From Oscillospiraceae bacterium (GTDB lineage: Bacteria > Bacillota > Clostridia > Oscillospirales > Ruminococcaceae): a stretch of 64,000 nt of DNA. A model generated the notes under the pieces. That model saw nothing but the letters and a program-made list of their open reading frames with translations, was not told the origin of the DNA and did no database searches. The position numbers were made by a program, and so were the translations under genes. Shown in pieces: positions 59,337-64,000 of this stretch. Location: contig SVMW01000009.1 in assembly GCA_015067215.1 (NCBI GenBank), forward strand, positions 1-64,000, written 5' to 3'. Position 1 is the stretch's first letter; the number at the start of each line of letters is the position of its first letter.

Positions 59337-59507
59337 CCTTTTTTAAAAATTATTTGTTAAAAATGCCGTCAAACAACCTAAAAAACTTTAGTATTTTTCA
59401 AAAATTTATACACTTTTACAAAGTTGCAATTTCTTTTTGATACTTGTCAGAAAAAATGTTATTATTAAATACACAAATAAGCTTTTCTCTGTGCAAAGGA
59501 GTTTAAT

Positions 59508-61598
59508 ATGTTCGATTTTAACTCTCAATTCGGATCAAAACTTTTCAATGATACTGTTATGAAACAGCGTTTAAGGCCCGAAATATATGATGCTGTTTGC
59601 AAAATAAGAGATGAGGGTATGGTATGGGATCCTGTCGTTGCTGACGAAGTTGCTGAAGCAATGAAAAACTGGGCAATGGAACTTGGTGCAACACATTATG
59701 TGCACTGGTTTTCCCCTCTTACAGGAACCAACAGCGGTCGCCACGACAGTTTTCTGGACGGAAGCGACAAAAATGGAAAGCCTATAATCAAATTTTCAGG
59801 CAAACTCCTTTCCAAAGGTGAAAGTGATGCCTCAAGTTTTCCGTCAGGCGGTCTGCGTTCAACTTTTGAAGCAAGGGGCTATACAGTATGGGATGTGACA
59901 AGCCCTTGTTATGTTCAGGGAACAACATTATATATTCCAACTGCTTTTGCGGCATTTACAGGCGAAGCCCTTGACCAGAAAACACCGCTTTTACGTTCCA
60001 CACAGGCTGTAAACAAACAAGTTACCAAAGTCATGAATCTCCTTGGTTTTGATGATATCAAATCTGTCAAACCAACTGTAGGTGCAGAACAGGAATATTT
60101 CCTTGTTGATAAAGAATACTACTCCAAACGACTTGATATTAAAATTACAGGCCGTACAATTTTTGGTGCCAAACCACCTAAAGGTCAGGAAATGTGCAAC
60201 CATTATTATGGCAGTACCAAAGACCGTGTGCGTGACTATATGCGTGATGTTGACCGTCAGCTATGGGAACTTGGTGTTCCAAGCAAAACCGAACACAACG
60301 AAGCTGCCCCCGGGCAGTTTGAAATGGCCTGCGTTTATACAGATGCAAACATTGCCTGTGACCACAACCAGATTGTGATGAATATTCTGCGCAAAACAAG
60401 TGTTAAACACAATCTTGCCTGTCTTTTGCACGAAAAACCTTTTGTAGGCATCAACGGCAGCGGTAAGCACAACAACTATTCCCTTGCCACAAACACCGGT
60501 GAAAATCTTTTGAGTCCCGGTGCTAACCCTGAAGAAAATATAAAATTTCTTATAACTCTTGCCGCCTTTATCAAAGGTGTTGACGAGCATGCTGATTTGC
60601 TAAGACTTTCGGCTGCTGTAAGCGGCAATGATTACCGTCTTGGTGCTCACGAAGCCCCGCCTGCAATCATCTCTATCTATCTTGGTGATTATCTGCAGAG
60701 TGTTCTTGAAAAAATATCCCTTGGGCAGAACGCTCATATTGAAGAACATCACAAACAGATGAACCTTGGCGCAAAGGTGCTGTCCAGCTTTGAGCTTGAC
60801 GAAAATGACCGAAACAGAACCAGTCCGTTTGCATTTACAGGTTCCAAATTTGAATTCCGTATGGTTGGCTCTTCCCAGCCAATCGGTTTTGTAAACACAG
60901 TTATCAATGCAATGGTTGCAGTAAGTATGAAAGAATTTGCTGCACAGCTTGCCACTGCCGATGATAAAATTGCAAAAGCATACGAAATTGTAGGAGATGT
61001 TTATAAAAAACACAGCAGGGTTATATTTAATGGTAACGGATATTCTGATGAATGGGTAAAAGAAGCCGAAAAACGCGGATTGCCAAATATCAGAAGCACC
61101 GTTGATGCTATTCCTGTGATGATTAAACCTGAAAATATAGAGTTCTTTGCAAAAGCGCATACATACAGCGAGGCTGAATGCTATTCAAGATATGAAATTC
61201 TGCTTGAAAACTATGTAAAAACCATTACTGTTGAACTCAACACTGCTCTTGAAATGGTAAACAGACTTTATCTGCCTGCAGGTGCAAAATATCTTGGAAA
61301 ACTCGCCAAAGGCAACTACTATGCAATGCAGACAGGGTTTGTAAGTCAGGCTGCAACAAGACACCAGCAGGAAATTGCAAAACTTGTAGACAGCATAGCT
61401 GACTGCACCAAAAAGCTTACTGCTTCTTTTGACGCGGCTTTGAACAAAGCTGATATAATGGACCAGGCAAAAGCTTTATATACTGCTTTGCGCGATGACC
61501 TTGCAGGTTTGAGAAAACAGGTTGACACCCTTGAAACATATATGCCAAAAGATGAATGGCCGACACCAAGCTACACTGATTTGCTGTTCTATCTGTAA
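59508..61598 (+). CDS. glnN: Type III glutamine synthetase
   Basis: THYVHWFSPLTGTNSGRHDSFL...KPTVGAEQEYFLVD...HNEAAPGQFEMACVYTDANIACDHNQIVMNILR. Confidence 0.95.
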   Translation: MFDFNSQFGSKLFNDTVMKQRLRPEIYDAVCKIRDEGMVWDPVVADEVAEAMKNWAMELGATHYVHWFSPLTGTNSGRHDSFLDGSDKNGKPIIKFSGKLLSKGESDASSFPSGGLRSTFEARGYTVWDVTSPCYVQGTTLYIPTAFAAFTGEALDQKTPLLRSTQAVNKQVTKVMNLLGFDDIKSVKPTVGAEQEYFLVDKEYYSKRLDIKITGRTIFGAKPPKGQEMCNHYYGSTKDRVRDYMRDVDRQLWELGVPSKTEHNEAAPGQFEMACVYTDANIACDHNQIVMNILRKTSVKHNLACLLHEKPFVGINGSGKHNNYSLATNTGENLLSPGANPEENIKFLITLAAFIKGVDEHADLLRLSAAVSGNDYRLGAHEAPPAIISIYLGDYLQSVLEKISLGQNAHIEEHHKQMNLGAKVLSSFELDENDRNRTSPFAFTGSKFEFRMVGSSQPIGFVNTVINAMVAVSMKEFAAQLATADDKIAKAYEIVGDVYKKHSRVIFNGNGYSDEWVKEAEKRGLPNIRSTVDAIPVMIKPENIEFFAKAHTYSEAECYSRYEILLENYVKTITVELNTALEMVNRLYLPAGAKYLGKLAKGNYYAMQTGFVSQAATRHQQEIAKLVDSIADCTKKLTASFDAALNKADIMDQAKALYTALRDDLAGLRKQVDTLETYMPKDEWPTPSYTDLLFYL

Positions 61599-61619
61599 TA
61601 TATTTATTCAAAACAATTC

Positions 61620-61660
61620 CCCGTCGGAAACTGAAAATCCGACGGGGATATTTTTATTAT
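61620..61660. terminator. Bidirectional intrinsic terminator
   Basis: CCCCGTCGGAAACTGAAAATCCGACGGGGATATTTTTA. Confidence 0.8.
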
Positions 61661-61665
61661 AATAA

Positions 61666-62979
61666 TTATTCAGCTATAAAATACAGCAAAAAGCATATTG
61701 CAAGCAAATCGGCACAGCCACCGGGGCTGATATTAAGGGAAATAAATTCCCTGTTCAGATTATCCATTTGTTCTGTGATATTTTCAGCCTTGCTTTCAAT
61801 AATCATCTGTGCTTTTTTCTGCACCGTTTTTAATGTTTCGATATCAGAACGTTTGATGATATTTGTATCTTCCACCGATGCCATAAGCCTGCAAAGTGTT
61901 TTTGCCCCTGCAGTATTTATATCATCACCCTGTCCGATACATTTCTTTAAATATTCAAAGGCAGGTTTTACATCGGGATAGCCTGCTGCAGCCTGGCCGC
62001 GTATACCCTTGATTTTATGCTGTGCAAAAACCTGTTTACCAAAGGATTTGTGCTGTTCCATATTGTCAAAATCAGACAGGGACAGCTGTGCCATCTGTGC
62101 ACAGATATCCAGCACCGAATCAGCATCTGTCTCTTTGCCATTTTCTGACAGATAAGCTGTTGCAGCAACGATAATCCCAAGAGAAAATATTGCACCTTTA
62201 TGGGTATTTATACCCAAAGTATGGCTGAACATTTTGCGTTCAGCTTCTATACCGATAAAACGCAGATTTTCAAACAGCTGCTGCGGAGTTTTTTCGCTCA
62301 GTTCAATCGCTTTAAGCACACATTTTCTGAAATAATCATATAACGCAGTTGAACTGTCAATAAAGGTGAAAAAGTTCATATCTTTATGGGAACCATTATC
62401 CGCTCTGTCCACAAGACCCGGTTTTGGAGTAACTGCAACCTCATAAAGCAACGCTTTTACCGCCTGCTGTGCAATATGGTCGGCATACTGATTATTGAAA
62501 TAGTCACATATTGTTTTAACTGCAAACAGCTGGAGTTCATCTACGGTATGTTTGCGGGAACGTGCACAGCCACTGCCTGTGCTGCCGCAAATCATACAGT
62601 TTCTGCCGTCCATACCAATATCTGCACGGGATACCTTTTCTCCGTCAGGCTTGATAACATCAATATCAAACAGTCTGCCAAGTTCAAAGTTGTCCTCAAT
62701 CTGAACAGTGAGACGCTTTATATCTATTGGATTTTGCTGTAAAGCTATATACCATTCCACACCTGTTGTTTCGATATACTGCTCTGTTTTTATAACATCA
62801 ATCTTGTTTATTTTAAACAAATGAAGCAGTTTTGCACCGCCTTCAGCATAAGCTCGTACTATAATATCAGATATTTTGTACGGGCCTGCAATATTCATTG
62901 TGAAACACACAAGACAGCTGCAGTTTTTAAGCATTTGTTCCTGTCTCTGTACCCTTGTCTCCCTTGCTGCAAGCATCAT
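61666..62979 (-). CDS. citXG: CitX-CitG fusion: holo-ACP synthase / triphosphoribosyl-dephospho-CoA synthase of citrate lyase
   Basis: N-term CitX ...GRLFDIDVIKPDGEKVSRADIGMDGRNCMICGSTGSGCARSRKHT; C-term CitG ALLYEVAVTPKPGLVDRADNGSHKDMNFFTFIDSS. Confidence 0.9.
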   Translation of the reverse strand: MMLAARETRVQRQEQMLKNCSCLVCFTMNIAGPYKISDIIVRAYAEGGAKLLHLFKINKIDVIKTEQYIETTGVEWYIALQQNPIDIKRLTVQIEDNFELGRLFDIDVIKPDGEKVSRADIGMDGRNCMICGSTGSGCARSRKHTVDELQLFAVKTICDYFNNQYADHIAQQAVKALLYEVAVTPKPGLVDRADNGSHKDMNFFTFIDSSTALYDYFRKCVLKAIELSEKTPQQLFENLRFIGIEAERKMFSHTLGINTHKGAIFSLGIIVAATAYLSENGKETDADSVLDICAQMAQLSLSDFDNMEQHKSFGKQVFAQHKIKGIRGQAAAGYPDVKPAFEYLKKCIGQGDDINTAGAKTLCRLMASVEDTNIIKRSDIETLKTVQKKAQMIIESKAENITEQMDNLNREFISLNISPGGCADLLAICFLLYFIAE

Positions 62980-63028
62980 TGGCAGGTCTACATAGTTTTC
63001 CTGATTTTTCAGTTTGTTTATTTCTACA

Positions 63029-64000
63029 CTACTTTTTATAGCGGTAACCTTCTTTTTCTAAATATTCATAAGTTGTTGGAGGCACAAGATTTTTTGTTCC
63101 TTCAATATCACCTTTGTGGAGATAGTCACGGACAACGGAAGCACTGATTGCTCTGCCGTCACATTCTTTACGCTGAATTTCCACAACTTCAATGCCATAG
63201 GAAGACAGAACCTGTTTCATCTGCTGGTTATAGGCATTTGTAACCTGACAGGTTGGTTCAGTCCCTACAAAACGTTTGCTGATATTCATCTTTTTTGCAA
63301 AATGTTCACAGAAAATTTTAAGGTCAAGTATGCAGTTTGCATCCTCTGCCTTGGAAATATCCTTAATGAAATATGTCGGGAACACTGCAGAAGAAATAAG
63401 ATAGTCACTTGTCTGGTGAACAATTACATTTGGAATATCTGCAACACCTTTTTTTACAAGGTCGTAACGCACTGCTGCAGGAAATTCACTTTTGTCTTCA
63501 CTGAGTACAAACAGGTGCAGTGTATCGCACTGTGATGCTGCAGTTTCCACAAGGAAGCGATGACCGTTTGTGAATGGGTTGCAGTTCATAACAATTGCAC
63601 CTACATTTTCACCGTTGCCTTTTTCAAGGCTGTCAATATATCTGCCAATACCGTCACGGTCATTTTCCATAAGAAGAATATCTTCTGTCTGAGTAATAGG
63701 ATAAAACCCCATATCATTGAACATCTGATAATTTTTAGGCTTTGTAAACAGGAAAAGATGTTTTCTCCCCTTTTCATTTGCTCTGTTAATCATAAGAGTT
63801 ACAACTCTCGGTGAGAGACCATAACCCTGATATTTATCTGAAACTGCAATACATTTCAAAACATTTGCATGGAGAGAACATGTTGCAGCTATGTTGCCGT
63901 CAGCATCTACAAGATTTACAGTTTCTTCTATCTGTTCATCATAACGAAGATCCTGTTTTGCAAGGAATTCTTCAAGTTTTTTGCGTTTGCGAGGGTTCAG
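63029..64000 (-). CDS. citC: [Citrate (pro-3S)-lyase] ligase, partial (N-terminus beyond window)
   Basis: Frame stays open past 63859 to window edge (NPRKRKKLEEFLAKQDLRYDEQIEETVNLVDADGNIAATCSLHANVLKCIAVSDKYQGYGLS...); GAIVMNCNPFTNGHRFLVETAA. Confidence 0.92.
   Translation of the reverse strand: MNPRKRKKLEEFLAKQDLRYDEQIEETVNLVDADGNIAATCSLHANVLKCIAVSDKYQGYGLSPRVVTLMINRANEKGRKHLFLFTKPKNYQMFNDMGFYPITQTEDILLMENDRDGIGRYIDSLEKGNGENVGAIVMNCNPFTNGHRFLVETAASQCDTLHLFVLSEDKSEFPAAVRYDLVKKGVADIPNVIVHQTSDYLISSAVFPTYFIKDISKAEDANCILDLKIFCEHFAKKMNISKRFVGTEPTCQVTNAYNQQMKQVLSSYGIEVVEIQRKECDGRAISASVVRDYLHKGDIEGTKNLVPPTTYEYLEKEGYRYKK

Noticed and set aside
60600-61160. 186-aa and other ORFs antisense to glnN
   Set aside because: No independent start signals; overlap conserved glutamine synthetase III
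1-64000. CRISPR array, prophage, IS element, rRNA or tRNA genes
   Set aside because: None recognised on reading; no spaced direct-repeat series or transposase/integrase ORFs in the track. tRNAscan-SE/Infernal would be needed to exclude RNA genes formally

Overview
Low-GC Firmicutes (Clostridia-like) chromosomal window. It is mostly dense housekeeping and sporulation loci: rpsB edge, ymxH-sigG-sigE-spoIIGA, a gerA-type operon, nrdR, secDF, mutS2-recO-yqzL-era-dgkA-ybeY-phoH-yqfD-yqfC, rlmD, pyk, deoB, metG-tatD, murD, type III glnA, citXG-citC edge. A few accessory stretches are interspersed. No rRNA, tRNA, CRISPR array, prophage or IS transposase was recognised. The signals I find most interesting are: (1) a yybP-ykoY-type Mn2+ riboswitch with an overlapping terminator in front of a P-type ATPase annotated by homology as a Ca2+ pump; (2) a ~122 bp nested inverted-repeat 'cloverleaf' element after the M56 peptidase gene; (3) an unannotated 28-aa GTG-start ORF with a strong RBS directly upstream of metG; (4) an accessory cluster with a 2TM protein carrying a degenerate Nudix box and a DUF4298-TIGR04076 fusion that retains an internal RBS and ATG; (5) paired BlaI-type operators on a near-consensus promoter; (6) a shared 15-bp palindrome overlapping the probable -10 elements of two peptidoglycan genes; (7) a structured rpsB leader with a strong promoter; (8) a circularly permuted GH3 enzyme; (9) a DUF5058/second membrane protein/M20 peptidase operon that looks like an uncharacterised transport and hydrolysis system. 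All family names come from recognising protein sequence by eye; no database search was run.
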